Source: JANMCE01 sp963791625
GTDB lineage: Bacteria > Actinomycetota > Acidimicrobiia > Acidimicrobiales > Ilumatobacteraceae
Direction of reading: 5' to 3'
Length of the DNA: 64,000 nucleotides
Assembly: GCA_963791625.1 (NCBI GenBank)
Contig: CAWBTA010000001.1
Coordinates: forward strand, 84,095-148,094
The notes beneath the pieces were generated by a model, which saw nothing but the letters and a program-made list of their open reading frames with translations, was not told where the DNA came from and ran no database searches. The first letter of the stretch is position 1. The number at the start of each line of letters is the position of its first letter. This document shows, one piece after another, positions 53,495 through 63,271 of this stretch. A program made the translations under genes and the position numbers.

Positions 53495-56230
53495 ATGACC
53501 CGACATGTGATCGGGCGGGAACCTGAGCTGGCGGCGATCGACGATATGGTCGCTCGTGTCGCTGGCGGCAAAGGCGGACTCATTTTCCTGCACGGTCCGC
53601 CGGGCATTGGCAAGTCGTGTCTGATCGACGCGCTCGCCGGCTCGGCTCACAAGCGCGACCTGACGGTCCGACATGCGACCGCCACCGCAACGCGCGGCGG
53701 TCAACCGTTCTCGCTCTTCACGGCGTTCGTACCGGAGGACGAACTGGACTCGGGCGATCCGGATGCCGAAGTCGTTCTGCGAGCGGTGGAGGCGATGAAC
53801 AGCGGGTCTCCGTCAGTCCTCGTCATCGAGGACGCGCACTGGGCAGACCGGTACAGCGTGTCGGCACTCGGTGTGCTCGGCCGTCGTGCCGTCGATCTCG
53901 GACTGCTCTTGGCGGTGACTTCTCGCGACCTTCCGTCGCGAGGTGATCTTGCGGTTCTCCTTGATCTCGCTACCGCGCACGGGTACGACCTGCCGCTGCG
54001 CGAGCTCGACTCTGACGAGGTACTTGAACTCGCACACGCTCGGATCGGCCCGACGCTGGGCGTCGAGCTCATTCAGTTATGCGGGTCGGTAGGGGGCAAT
54101 CCGTTTCTGGTCCATGAGCTGCTCGACGCGATCGAACACCAGGCGTTCCAGCTTCCACGTGACTGCGTTGCCGAATCCGGCGAACTCGACTTGCGTCGCC
54201 GCATGCGCGACGTCGCGGTCGCTTCCCTCCCGATGGGAACGGTGATCATCCCAGCGCTGGCCGCCGTGCCCGGTGGTGCCTCGGCCCGTGAACTCGCCGC
54301 AATCCTCGACGCTCCGTTCGGATCAATCGTCGATGCTCTGCTGGCCGGCATCGACGCCGGCACGCTGGTCGGGGGTCCCACCAACGTCAGCTTCAGGCAC
54401 GACCTTGTACGCCAGGCGGTGCTGGCTACGACGTCGACCGGCGTCGAACATGACCTGATCCGCCGCGCCGTTGATGTGCTGGGAGCAGTAGGAGCCGACG
54501 CTGACCGCCAAGCGGCGTGCCTCCTTGAACTCGCGACATATTCGGACCCTGCCGATGCGCCCACGCTCGTAGCCGCGGGCCGCTCGCAATTGCACGACCG
54601 GCCCGACCTCGCTGCCGACCTCTACGCCGAAGCCGTCGCGTTGGGTCACCGAGCGGGACCAGTCGATGACACCGTCTTGTACGAGTTCGGATCGGCGCTT
54701 TTGAACAGCGGGCGGGCCGCCGAGGTCGAGCCGCTTCTCGACCGGCATTTCGAACCGTTTCATCTTGATGAGCCTCTCGCCCGCCAACGACTTCGTGGCA
54801 ACGCCGCTCTGCTCGTCGGCAAGCTTGACGTCCTTGTCGATAACTATCAATCGCTGACCGTCGATGAGATCGAACGGCGCTACTCCAACACGGACAGCGA
54901 GGCAGTCGATGCCGTTGCCGAACTTGCCGTGTTGCGCGTCAACGCCGGCCGGCCCGCTGAGGCGCTCGAACTGCTGGCGTGGGTGGAGCGCTCGCCGTGT
55001 CCGACGCACGCACGTCTCGATATGACGATCAACGAGACACGGTCACTCCTCGCCTCGCTGGATGGGCGGTTCGATGATGCCGTTGCGCTGGCCGGCGCGG
55101 CGCTGCGCCACGCGCATTCCGACGTTGTACGTCCGGCCAACGAGGTGACGCCGCGCCTGATGCGTGCCATTGCGCTCGGGCATCTTGGTGACGACGAAGG
55201 CTCGCTGGCAGCCGTCAGAGCTCCTTTGAGCGGAGAGCGGCCGCGCTGGGCCGGTCCGATGTTCCAGGGTTTCGCCACCGCTGCGCTCTTTCGGCTCGGG
55301 CGCTGGGATGATGCACTCGCGGAAGCGGACGCGGCCATCGCAGGTGCCGCTGAGTGGGCCGTTGCCACGGGGTCGGCCTGGCCCCACGCCGTCGGCGCCA
55401 TGGTAAGTGTCGCCCGCGGTGATCTGGGCGCGGCGCAGGAATGGATCGCGGCCGGCGAGCGCCCGGACGCAACGCGTGCCGTCGGACGCGAATGGTTGGC
55501 CCTGGCGGTCGTTCACCTGCTGGAAGCGCAGGGAAACAACGCGGCCGCCGCACAGGTGGCAGCCATGGCATCGGAGCGCATCCTCGACGCGCCGGCGCCG
55601 GGCCTGCTGCTCAATGCCGGTGCCGACCTCGTCCGCGTGTGCCTCGCTGACGGCAACACCGATCAAGCGGCGGTGATCGCGGACGCACTCGATGCGATGG
55701 CCGGCCGCAGCACGTCCGCCGTCGCGGCAGGCACGGCGCGATGGGCCGTCGGGCTTTGCCGCAACGACGCCGGGCTGGTGGCCGAGGGAGCCTCGATGCT
55801 CTCGGCAGTGAACCGAGGCCCGGAAGCGGCCCGAGCGTTCGCCGATGCGGCGCAGATTTCGGCTTCGATGTCGACCGACGGAGGCACAGATCACTACGCG
55901 GAGACAGCACTGGGCATGTTCGAAACGTTCGGTGCGCGGCACTGGGCCGACCGTCTGCGATCGACCCTGAGAGCTTCAGGGCACAAAATTCGGGCATCGC
56001 GCCCGACAAACCGACCAGCGCTCGGCTGGGACGGCCTCACCGATTCCGAGGCTCGCATTGTGCAGATGTTGGGAAACGGCCACACCAACGGCGAGATAGC
56101 CGGGCAGCTCGTCATCTCTCGTCGCACCGTCGAGTCGCACCTGGGCCGTGTGTACCAAAAGCTCGGGTTCACAAGCAGGGCGCAACTGGTAGCCGCCGCA
56201 GCCCGCCACGAACGTCCACGCGCGGAGTAG
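53495..56230 (+). CDS. LuxR-family LAL-type regulator with AAA ATPase domain
   Basis: The 911-residue protein begins VIGREPELAAIDDMV, has Walker A HGPPGIGKSC near residue 33 and a Walker B-like VLVIEDAHWAD near residue 110, a long helical (probably TPR-type) middle, and ends with a LuxR helix-turn-helix (LTDSEARIVQMLGNGHTNGEIA ... SRRTVESHLGRVYQKLGF). It is divergent from the YrhK/MOCOS-like operon, and large LuxR regulators often govern natural-product operons, so it is the likely controller. ATG 53495 starts the conserved domain; an upstream GTG at 53408 is less likely. Confidence 0.88.
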   Translation: MTRHVIGREPELAAIDDMVARVAGGKGGLIFLHGPPGIGKSCLIDALAGSAHKRDLTVRHATATATRGGQPFSLFTAFVPEDELDSGDPDAEVVLRAVEAMNSGSPSVLVIEDAHWADRYSVSALGVLGRRAVDLGLLLAVTSRDLPSRGDLAVLLDLATAHGYDLPLRELDSDEVLELAHARIGPTLGVELIQLCGSVGGNPFLVHELLDAIEHQAFQLPRDCVAESGELDLRRRMRDVAVASLPMGTVIIPALAAVPGGASARELAAILDAPFGSIVDALLAGIDAGTLVGGPTNVSFRHDLVRQAVLATTSTGVEHDLIRRAVDVLGAVGADADRQAACLLELATYSDPADAPTLVAAGRSQLHDRPDLAADLYAEAVALGHRAGPVDDTVLYEFGSALLNSGRAAEVEPLLDRHFEPFHLDEPLARQRLRGNAALLVGKLDVLVDNYQSLTVDEIERRYSNTDSEAVDAVAELAVLRVNAGRPAEALELLAWVERSPCPTHARLDMTINETRSLLASLDGRFDDAVALAGAALRHAHSDVVRPANEVTPRLMRAIALGHLGDDEGSLAAVRAPLSGERPRWAGPMFQGFATAALFRLGRWDDALAEADAAIAGAAEWAVATGSAWPHAVGAMVSVARGDLGAAQEWIAAGERPDATRAVGREWLALAVVHLLEAQGNNAAAAQVAAMASERILDAPAPGLLLNAGADLVRVCLADGNTDQAAVIADALDAMAGRSTSAVAAGTARWAVGLCRNDAGLVAEGASMLSAVNRGPEAARAFADAAQISASMSTDGGTDHYAETALGMFETFGARHWADRLRSTLRASGHKIRASRPTNRPALGWDGLTDSEARIVQMLGNGHTNGEIAGQLVISRRTVESHLGRVYQKLGFTSRAQLVAAAARHERPRAE

Positions 56231-56235
56231 GGGTC

Positions 56236-57345
56236 CTACAGAGCCAGGCGGTACCCGCGTCGGGGAATGCTGGTGATGAGGTGAATCGATGGGCCGAGGC
56301 GCTTGCGGAGTCGGGCAACGGTGACCTCGACGACGTGCTCATCAGTGGCGGTGGATCCCCACACTGCGGTCAGAAGGTCGGCCTTACTGACCGCCGCTCC
56401 CTTTCGCCCGAGGAGCACCGCGAGAAGCGCAGCCTCTCGCTCCGGAACCTCGTTACTGACGCCGTTGATCAGCACCGACTGACCCTGGAGTACAAGCTCG
56501 TTCCCGTCGGCCAGTATTACCACCGACCGCGACGCGGCCAGCGCTTCGGCCAAGTCCCGAATCATGGGGCCGAGTCGGGCTTTCGCCGGGACCACGGGAT
56601 CCTTGATCCCTTCCTCGAAGCCGACACCGGCGCATACGGGCCCAACGCAAACGGAGAGAACGCCGTCGTTCAACGCGGTCAGCACCTCGTTTCTGAGGTC
56701 AATCTCGTCGGCGATGCTGAGCAGGTTGCGAATCGCCGGTGCGCTGGTAAAGGTCACCGCTTGCACCCTGCGTCCGATGATCGCTTCGATCAGTCGGTGC
56801 GCCGGTTTGAGGTCGGTGGGAAGCTTCCAGGAGTACACGGGTACCTCTACCAGGACAGCTCCGGCTGCCTCCAGTGACGCCAGCAAAAGCGGTGCGTCCT
56901 CGCCATGGCGCTGAAAGGCAACGGTCTTTCCGGCAACGCCGTGTTCGATGACGAGCTCCACAACCTCGGCGAGCCGTTCGCTGGCAGCACGAGCTACGAC
57001 CGGTAGCCCAGCCTGGTGCACGACAGCAGAAGCCTTCGGGCCGCGGGCGAAAATGGTGGTTTCGCTCAGCGCGCCCATGAGTGCCTCACCGAGGCCCCAA
57101 CTTTCTGCGGCAGCAAACCAACTACGCATTCCGATGCCGGTGTTGGCGATGAGGAGGTCGGGTGGCGTCAGGATGATGCCATCGGTGGCTTCCTGGAGGG
57201 CATGCTCACTGTCGAGCGGCAGCGTCCGAATACAGGGTCCGTGCACCACGCGCGCCCCGCGTCGACGCAGCAGTTCGGCTTGCTCTTCCCACCGGCGATC
57301 CGCGGTGATGCCCACGGTGAACCCGTCAAGACTGGGGATGGGCAT
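56236..57345 (-). CDS. HemD-winged-helix regulator, NnaR-like
   Basis: About 369 residues. The first 265 match uroporphyrinogen-III synthase (HemD) in fold (opening MPIPSLDGFTVGITADRR), and the last 95 form an OmpR-type winged helix (VSKADLLTAVWGSTATDEHVVEVTVARLRKRLGP). This fusion is known from actinobacterial nitrate/nitrite regulators such as NnaR. It is directly downstream of the nitrate reductase gene on the same strand (46 bases), and so likely regulates it. Catalytic HemD activity is uncertain. Confidence 0.85.
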   Translation of the reverse strand: MPIPSLDGFTVGITADRRWEEQAELLRRRGARVVHGPCIRTLPLDSEHALQEATDGIILTPPDLLIANTGIGMRSWFAAAESWGLGEALMGALSETTIFARGPKASAVVHQAGLPVVARAASERLAEVVELVIEHGVAGKTVAFQRHGEDAPLLLASLEAAGAVLVEVPVYSWKLPTDLKPAHRLIEAIIGRRVQAVTFTSAPAIRNLLSIADEIDLRNEVLTALNDGVLSVCVGPVCAGVGFEEGIKDPVVPAKARLGPMIRDLAEALAASRSVVILADGNELVLQGQSVLINGVSNEVPEREAALLAVLLGRKGAAVSKADLLTAVWGSTATDEHVVEVTVARLRKRLGPSIHLITSIPRRGYRLAL

Positions 57346-57391
57346 GTGCCCCAGTGTTGCTGATCGGTGTTTCGGCAGGGTTACGGGCTGA

Positions 57392-59566
57392 TCACACCTT
57401 CTCGATTGCGACGGCGCATTGCTTGTAGTTGGGTTCGCGGGAGATGGGGTCAAACTCGTCGACGGTCAAGCGATTGGCGCACATATCGTCGAAGTGAAAC
57501 GGGATGAAGACCTCGCCGACGCGTATCGTGGCGGTGACTCGTACCGGTATGCGCTCTATGGTGCCGCGCCGACTGGTGACCTTCACGGAGCTGCCCGACA
57601 ACACTTTCAGGTGTTCGGCATCATCCGGGCTCATCTCGATCCAGCCGGTCGGAGCCATGCGGTCGAGGATCTTGACCCGTCCGGTCTTGGTTCGGGTGTG
57701 CCAGTGCTCGACAGTTCGTCCGGTGTTCAGCAGGTACGGAAACTTCCGACGCGGCATATCGGAGATTTCTCGCGGCGTGACTAGCGAGAGCTGCACGCGA
57801 CCCGTCACCGTCGGCACCTTGCCGCTCGTGTACAAACGGGGCGTTCCGCTCGGGAGCACGTCGGCATCGTCCGGACATGGCCATTGCACCCCGCCAGCGG
57901 CATCGATCCGCTCATAGGTGATGCCGCTGTAGTCGCAGAGTCTGCCTTCTGAAACGCGAGCCCATTCGGTGAATGCATCCTCCGGTGTCGTCCAGTTCGG
58001 GTACAGCTCGTCCTTCATACCGAGCCGATCGGCCACGGTGAGAAAGATGTCGAAGTCACTCTTTGCCTCACCCGGTGGCTCAACGGCCTTGCGGACCCGG
58101 GACACCCGGCGCTCGCTGTTGGTGAAGGTGCCATCCTTCTCGCCCCAGATCGCCGCGGGGAGGACGATGTGGGCCAGGGCGGTCGTGGGTGTTTCGAATC
58201 CGTCTTGGACGACGAGCAGTTCGAGGCGGCTGAGCGCGTACTCAAGTTCTTCTCGGTTGGGGTATGAGACGACGGGGTTTGTCCCGATGATCCATAACCC
58301 TTTGATCCGGCCGCTGGCGATACCGCTGATGATGTCGGGGTAGGCCCGGCCGCGGGCAGAGGGCAGACGAGACTCGTTGATGTTCCAAAGTCGAGCCAGG
58401 TCGGCGCGGTCGTCGGGATTGTCGAAGGATCGGTAGCCGGGCATGGAAGCGGTGAAGCCCGTTTCCCTGGTACCCATTGCGTTGCACTGGCCGGTGATCG
58501 AGAACGGTGATGCGCCCGGCTTGCCCATATTGCCCGTGATGGCGGCCAGGGTCACGATAAGAGCCGACGTCTCAGCGCCCTGCACCGAATGATTGACACC
58601 CATGGTCCAGGCCAACGTGGCCGCGTTGGCGTTCCCTATGGCCCGAGCCGCCAGGTGGAGCGCCTCCACGGTGATGCCGCACTCGGTGGCGACCTTTGCG
58701 GGTGTGTAGCGCGCCGTGTGGGCGACCAGTTCATCGAACCCGTCGCAGTGCTCCCGCACATACGCCAGGTCCAGCAAGTCTTCGGTGATCAGAATGTGGA
58801 TGATGCCGTTGAGCAAGGTGATGTCGGTGCGAGCCTTGATGGCCAAATGCTGATCGGCGATCATGGCCGTCTTGGTGACACGCGGGTCAATGACGATGAC
58901 CGTTGCGCCCTTGTTCTCCAGCACTCGCGGCGCCAGGAGCGGGTGGTTGTCCGCGATGTTGGCTCCGAACAGCACGATGCAGTCGGCCTGCTCCAGGTCG
59001 GCGTAGGCACCCGGCGGGCCATCGGAGCCGAGCGTCATTTTATAGCCCGAGACCGCGCTGGCCATGCAGAGTGTGGTGTTGCCGTCATAATGGGCCAACC
59101 CAAGACCGAGGCGGGCCAGTTTGCCCAGGGCGTAGAACTCCTCAGTAACGAGTTGACCGGTGGAAATGATGGCCACTGACTCCGGGCCATGTTTCTTCAG
59201 CAGCTTGGTCATGCGCATGGTCAGCGCGTTCAGTGCGTGGTCCCAGCCGACCTCGTTGCCGTGCACCACTGGCGTCAGGAGCCGTCCGGGCGCGCTGAGC
59301 GTGAGATGCTCGGACTGACCTTTGGGGCACAGACGCCCTTCGTTCACCGGATGATCTGGGTCTCCCATGCCCGTCACGGCCTTGCCGTTCTTCACGCCCA
59401 ACAGGATGCCGCAACCGACCGAGCAGTAGCCGCACGTCGTGCGAACCCACCGTTCCGGAACGTGATCGGCTTGCATCGGCCCGAATCGTTGGTCGGTGCC
59501 GTATTCGTATCGCTCACCGCCGTGGTCCAGTCCGAGCCAGGCGGGAAGTCGGGTGTTGATAGCCAT
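57392..59566 (-). CDS. molybdopterin oxidoreductase, assimilatory-type nitrate reductase (NasA/NarB-like)
   Basis: The 724-residue Mo-bis-MGD enzyme has the N-terminal 4Fe-4S ligands Cys45, Cys48, Cys52 and Cys80 and a Mo-ligating Cys167 in DGNTTLCMASAV, as in NasA/NarB. It ends with the MGD-binding domain. Reduction of nitrate to nitrite is the likely role. Its redox partner is the DmsB-DmsC fusion immediately upstream, which is unlike the usual ferredoxin- or NADH-dependent NasA partners. NirD-like and HemD-type regulator neighbours support nitrate use. A related substrate is possible. Confidence 0.85.
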   Translation of the reverse strand: MAINTRLPAWLGLDHGGERYEYGTDQRFGPMQADHVPERWVRTTCGYCSVGCGILLGVKNGKAVTGMGDPDHPVNEGRLCPKGQSEHLTLSAPGRLLTPVVHGNEVGWDHALNALTMRMTKLLKKHGPESVAIISTGQLVTEEFYALGKLARLGLGLAHYDGNTTLCMASAVSGYKMTLGSDGPPGAYADLEQADCIVLFGANIADNHPLLAPRVLENKGATVIVIDPRVTKTAMIADQHLAIKARTDITLLNGIIHILITEDLLDLAYVREHCDGFDELVAHTARYTPAKVATECGITVEALHLAARAIGNANAATLAWTMGVNHSVQGAETSALIVTLAAITGNMGKPGASPFSITGQCNAMGTRETGFTASMPGYRSFDNPDDRADLARLWNINESRLPSARGRAYPDIISGIASGRIKGLWIIGTNPVVSYPNREELEYALSRLELLVVQDGFETPTTALAHIVLPAAIWGEKDGTFTNSERRVSRVRKAVEPPGEAKSDFDIFLTVADRLGMKDELYPNWTTPEDAFTEWARVSEGRLCDYSGITYERIDAAGGVQWPCPDDADVLPSGTPRLYTSGKVPTVTGRVQLSLVTPREISDMPRRKFPYLLNTGRTVEHWHTRTKTGRVKILDRMAPTGWIEMSPDDAEHLKVLSGSSVKVTSRRGTIERIPVRVTATIRVGEVFIPFHFDDMCANRLTVDEFDPISREPNYKQCAVAIEKV

Positions 59567-59573
59567 TGGTCGC

Positions 59574-61025
59574 CTACCTTCCTGCGAAGAATCCGCCGGG
59601 GGTGGACAGGGGGACCACGGTCACAAAGAACAGATATCGACCAATCGCTTCCGTCGCGAGCACAACGGCCAGCGCCACCAACGCCGGTGCGACGAAGACC
59701 AGAACCCCGCCCAACACGGCGAGGCCGATGCGAGCCAGCAGCAGTCGCCGGAAGTGCTCGATCAGAAGCCGATAACTGCCGCGATACTCACGAGCCGAGT
59801 TCTCCTTCAACCGAAGGGTATTGATTGCCAAGACCAACAGCTGGCCGCCGATGCCGATGATGCTGAGAATTTGGAGGGAGTGGTCCGGGCCGGTGACCGT
59901 CATGGCCAGCAGCGGTCCGGTGGCGATACCCGACAACAAGAAGGCAGCGATCGTCAGTCTGGTATTCCAGGCCGGTCGGCCCGGCACGACGTAGAGGCGC
60001 CCGCTGGAATACACGCCAGCAACACCCGTGGCGAGGCCAAGCGCTGCGGTGATAGTTGTAGGTGCAACTACTGCTACAGAAGTTGTAAGTGCAAGTAACC
60101 CGAAGAACAGCACCTCGCGGCTGAGCCACGAACGCCTCAAGCCACGGAGCGCTTTCCAGGCCATGATCGGCCGACCGAGGTGAAGAAGTGACGCAGGCAG
60201 GGCGATGGCGGCGGCCAGGAACGCGACCACGGCTCCATGTCGTGCAACACCGGCGAACAGGCTGGCACCAATGGCGCCCATGGCGACTTGTGTCAGCAAC
60301 GTCACCCATACGAGCGGCCAGTGGGGATGTTCGGGCCGCAGATCGTGATCGCTGCTGGCGAAGGTTTCCAACGGCAAGTTGCTGGGCAGGATGATGCGAG
60401 TGGTGGAGATGGTCAGTTCGGACGGCGGCATGTTGGGGCCATCTGCCTCGTGGTGATCGGCGCGCCAGGCGGCGACATCGACGATTTCGATACCGATTGC
60501 GTGGGTGGGGCAAGCGTCGACGCAGGCGCTCGTGCCGCCGGCTTCCAGTCGAGGCTGGCACATGTCGCACTTGGTGACGATGCGGCGATCGGGCTGGAAC
60601 GCGGGCACCGAGTAGGGGCAGTTCCAGGTGCAGTACTGGCAACCAATGCAGTCGTCGGCGTGATGCTTCACGATGCCGTTGTCCAGCTTGGTGTAGGCGC
60701 CCGTCGGGCAGCCTTCGAGGCACGCCGGTTCCAGACAGTGGTTGCACGCCAACGACAGATGGAAGCGCTTCGTGGTGGGGAACGAGCCACCCTCCACCTC
60801 GCCGACCTTGCGCCAGCTCACCTCTGGCGGCAGGCCGTTTTGTTCGGCGCAGGCCACCTCACACGTGTGGCAGCCAATGCAGGTGCCCATATTGAAGCTG
60901 AAGCGATACTGCTGGCCCGCTTCAAGCGGGAGTCTGCCCGGCCCGGCCTCGGTGATGCCGTGCAGCTTGGGCGGCTTGGGCAGAAGCTGGACGGGCGTGT
61001 CGAAACAGTCCAAGCTGAGTGTCAC
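59574..61025 (-). CDS. fused DmsB-DmsC-type electron-transfer subunit
   Basis: The 483-residue protein has four cysteine clusters, CIGCHTCEVAC (49-59), CNHCLEPACLEGC, CIGCQYCTWNC and CDMCQPRLEAGGTSACVDAC, typical of DmsB-like 4Fe-4S proteins, then about eight hydrophobic helices of DmsC type. It would pass electrons from menaquinol to the Mo subunit. In classic operons these are two proteins. It overlaps the NirD-like gene by ATGA and precedes the Mo subunit by seven bases. Confidence 0.9.
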   Translation of the reverse strand: MTLSLDCFDTPVQLLPKPPKLHGITEAGPGRLPLEAGQQYRFSFNMGTCIGCHTCEVACAEQNGLPPEVSWRKVGEVEGGSFPTTKRFHLSLACNHCLEPACLEGCPTGAYTKLDNGIVKHHADDCIGCQYCTWNCPYSVPAFQPDRRIVTKCDMCQPRLEAGGTSACVDACPTHAIGIEIVDVAAWRADHHEADGPNMPPSELTISTTRIILPSNLPLETFASSDHDLRPEHPHWPLVWVTLLTQVAMGAIGASLFAGVARHGAVVAFLAAAIALPASLLHLGRPIMAWKALRGLRRSWLSREVLFFGLLALTTSVAVVAPTTITAALGLATGVAGVYSSGRLYVVPGRPAWNTRLTIAAFLLSGIATGPLLAMTVTGPDHSLQILSIIGIGGQLLVLAINTLRLKENSAREYRGSYRLLIEHFRRLLLARIGLAVLGGVLVFVAPALVALAVVLATEAIGRYLFFVTVVPLSTPGGFFAGR

Positions 61026-61390
61026 ACAGACACCTCGATGATGCCGTTGCGCTCACGCACGTCGTAGGTGGTGAGTGACACCGTCGGATCGTCAAAGCAG
61101 ATGCCGGTGCTGAGCGAAAAGCTTTGCTTGTAGAGCGGCGACGACACCTTCAGCTCCCCGGACACGCTGCCGACGAGCCCGCGGGAGATCACCGGGGCAC
61201 CCGAGAATGGGTCGACGTTGTCGAGTGCGAAAACCTCGTCGGTGTCGCCAATGCGGAAGATCGCGATCTGCTGGTCGCCCACCAGCACGCATCGGCCCTG
61301 GTCGGCGTGGAGCCGATCGGCCGTCATAACCGGCATCCAGGTGGCTGAGGCGGTGGTGGTGTCGACGGTTGCGGCGCCAGTGCTGTGCAT
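61022..61390 (-). CDS. NirD-like Rieske-fold protein without iron ligands
   Basis: About 122 residues. The fold markers GDQQIAIFRIGDTDEVFALDNVDPFSGAPVISRG and LYKQSFSLSTGICFDDPTVSLTTYDV fit the nitrite reductase small subunit NirD, which looks like a Rieske protein but lacks the Cys/His ligands. The start is ATG 61390. NirD usually sits with NirB, but no nirB is seen here; it lies first in the nitrate reductase operon. It may serve a nitrite reductase elsewhere or help the DmsBC-type complex. Confidence 0.82.
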   Translation of the reverse strand: MHSTGAATVDTTTASATWMPVMTADRLHADQGRCVLVGDQQIAIFRIGDTDEVFALDNVDPFSGAPVISRGLVGSVSGELKVSSPLYKQSFSLSTGICFDDPTVSLTTYDVRERNGIIEVSV

Positions 61391-61536
61391 GGGATCGACG
61401 GTACGCAGGCTGCGATGCGTGCGGGTTTCTCTCACAAGAACTCGCGGTTACATCAGCCTCACCACGTCACCTGTCACTCTGTGATCGCCGGGCTTCTCTT
61501 CAGTTGTCAAGGAGCTTCCGCAGGGAACGCGGCCGG

Positions 61537-62751
61537 TCAGGCCGCCATCGTGTCAGGTGGGGCGTTGGCGAGGATGGTGCCGTCGGGCAGGGTGAACACG
61601 ACCTGCCGACCAGGTTTGAGCTCGCATTTCCAGCGTTCGGCGTGGAGGCGCGCGTGGTGGTGCGAGCAGAGCGGGATGAGGTTGTCGATGTTGGTGAGCC
61701 CGCCGTGTTCCCACCATTGGATATGGTGGAGCTTTGTTTGCCAGTACCGGACTTCACATCCGGGCACCGCACACCTGTCATGTACGGCTGCAAGCGCCCG
61801 TCTTTGCGCTCGGTTCGCTAGGCGAGCGTTGCGCCCAAGGTTCAGCTCTCCAGGCGCAGAGACGATGTCTCCGTTGCGGATGGTGACGTTGAAGATCCGT
61901 GCTCTCTTGGCGAGGATCCGGTCGAGGCTCGAGTCAGGCAGTTCCAAACCGGCAATGCCCCAGTTGATCGTGACATCCCGACCCGGCTGGTGATGCACGA
62001 CCACGACCTCGGGCCCTCCACCTGCCGCAGCCACACCCGTACCGTTGAGTAGCGCGAGTAGCGCGTGGGCGCGGAGGAATTGCTGTCGTTCCAGCGGGTC
62101 AAGCGGACAATGCTCCGGGGTGAGGTCGTGAAACCGTGCTTGCGTTTCGCGAATGATCTGACTATGCAACCACTGAAACGTCTCCGGATCGAACTGCCCG
62201 GAGATCTTCCCCATCCCGCTCTCCGAGTCCATCCGCAGTGACAGGCGCACCGCCTTCTTCTGCCGGATAAGTCGTTGCTCAGCATCTTCGGCGCTCTCGA
62301 ACTCGCGAGCCTTCGCAGCGACGTGTTTGCGGAACTCGTACTCCGTAGCCGTTTCCCCAAACAGCACCACCTCGGCGGCGTGCTCGAGGAGCTTGGCTCG
62401 GACCTCGGTGGTGGCGCGCCGGTAGATGGAGCCGAACGCGTCGACATGATCAGCCGACAGCCGACCGACCGCGAATGAGTCGGCCAATGGCTCGACCGCA
62501 GCGAGCAGGGCGGCGCGTTTCAGCACCCGATCCGCCTGCCCCAACGACACCTTCGCCGCCTGCGCGAACGAGACCTCAGCCGACGGGGAGACCACCGCCA
62601 GCTCAGCCAACGAACGCGTCTTGATACTCGCGAGAACCGCTTCCAACCGCGTTGCATCAGCGATCGTCGAGATCAACAATTCCGATGTGGGCGCAGGCGA
62701 GGGCAGGGTGATCACCCGCTCGAACAGTTCGATCAACTCCGCCGTCGCCAT
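61537..62751 (-). CDS. DUF222/13E12-type HNH endonuclease
   Basis: About 404 residues, with a DUF222 helical N-terminal part and a C-terminal HNH nuclease (CAVPGCEVRYWQTKLHHIQWWEHGGLTN...NLIPLCSHHHARLH). These repeat-like genes (13E12 family) are common in actinobacteria and often multiply. Promoter boxes right before the ATG at 62751 suggest a leaderless transcript. Decayed pieces of a second copy lie just upstream at 62.9-63.3 kb. Confidence 0.9.
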   Translation of the reverse strand: MATAELIELFERVITLPSPAPTSELLISTIADATRLEAVLASIKTRSLAELAVVSPSAEVSFAQAAKVSLGQADRVLKRAALLAAVEPLADSFAVGRLSADHVDAFGSIYRRATTEVRAKLLEHAAEVVLFGETATEYEFRKHVAAKAREFESAEDAEQRLIRQKKAVRLSLRMDSESGMGKISGQFDPETFQWLHSQIIRETQARFHDLTPEHCPLDPLERQQFLRAHALLALLNGTGVAAAGGGPEVVVVHHQPGRDVTINWGIAGLELPDSSLDRILAKRARIFNVTIRNGDIVSAPGELNLGRNARLANRAQRRALAAVHDRCAVPGCEVRYWQTKLHHIQWWEHGGLTNIDNLIPLCSHHHARLHAERWKCELKPGRQVVFTLPDGTILANAPPDTMAA

Positions 62752-62757
62752 AGACAA

Positions 62758-62785
62758 AGCATACACCTGTTCGTAGAAAAAGCAA
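62758..62785 (-). promoter_or_regulatory. leaderless promoter of the HNH/DUF222 gene
   Basis: On the minus strand TTGCTT (62785-62780), a 16-base spacer and TATGCT (62763-62758) precede the ATG at 62751 by six bases. This is the spacing of actinobacterial leaderless promoters. Confidence 0.55.
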
Positions 62786-62937
62786 GCAGTGCTATAGATA
62801 TTTCTGGACATTTCTCAGAACAGATCTCCCACGAGAAGCTCCACAATCAGCCCGAATCGAAGGGATGCTGGCAACCACCCCGCTGTGACGGTCGGATCGC
62901 CCAGCCCCGTTGGTGACCATGTAGGCGAGGATCGAAT

Positions 62938-63240
62938 TGGCGACCGGGTTTGAACTCGCAGATCGACACCTGCAAATCACCCACCTGAGCCTCTTCGCAA
63001 TTTCAAGTTAGAGGTCCAGACTCTTTGCCCTGAGACAGGCGAGACCAAGCGTTCCGCGATTGCCTCAAGCGTTCGATCGGATCAGCTTCGCTCACAACAG
63101 CCGTACCCCGACTCCCGGCGGAGCTGCCTAGCGATGTTGGCGGGTATCGTTGGACGGATAGCCACAGCCTGGATCGTAAGGGACGAATAGGGCACTTCTG
63201 AGGTTGTCCAGGTTGGTGAGCCCGCTCGGCACTTCCAAGG
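62938..63240 (-). pseudogene. decayed second DUF222/HNH gene fragments
   Basis: Two pieces keep high similarity to the intact gene at 61.5-62.8 kb. At 62938-62972 the minus strand reads ICEFKPGRQF in one frame (intact: KCELKPGRQV). At 63201-63240 it reads GLTNLDNL in another (intact: GLTNIDNL). In the intact gene these are about 25 residues apart, but here they are about 240 bases apart and in different frames. The region between 62752 and 63271 holds no other recognisable gene. Confidence 0.7.
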
Positions 63241-63271
63241 GACGCATCACGGCCGCTGGTAGCCTTTCGCC

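Noticed and set aside
61391..61536. Possible GlnR-type sites upstream of the NirD-like gene
   Set aside because: GTAAC and GAGAAAC-like pieces occur, but the spacing does not fit the known box pattern.
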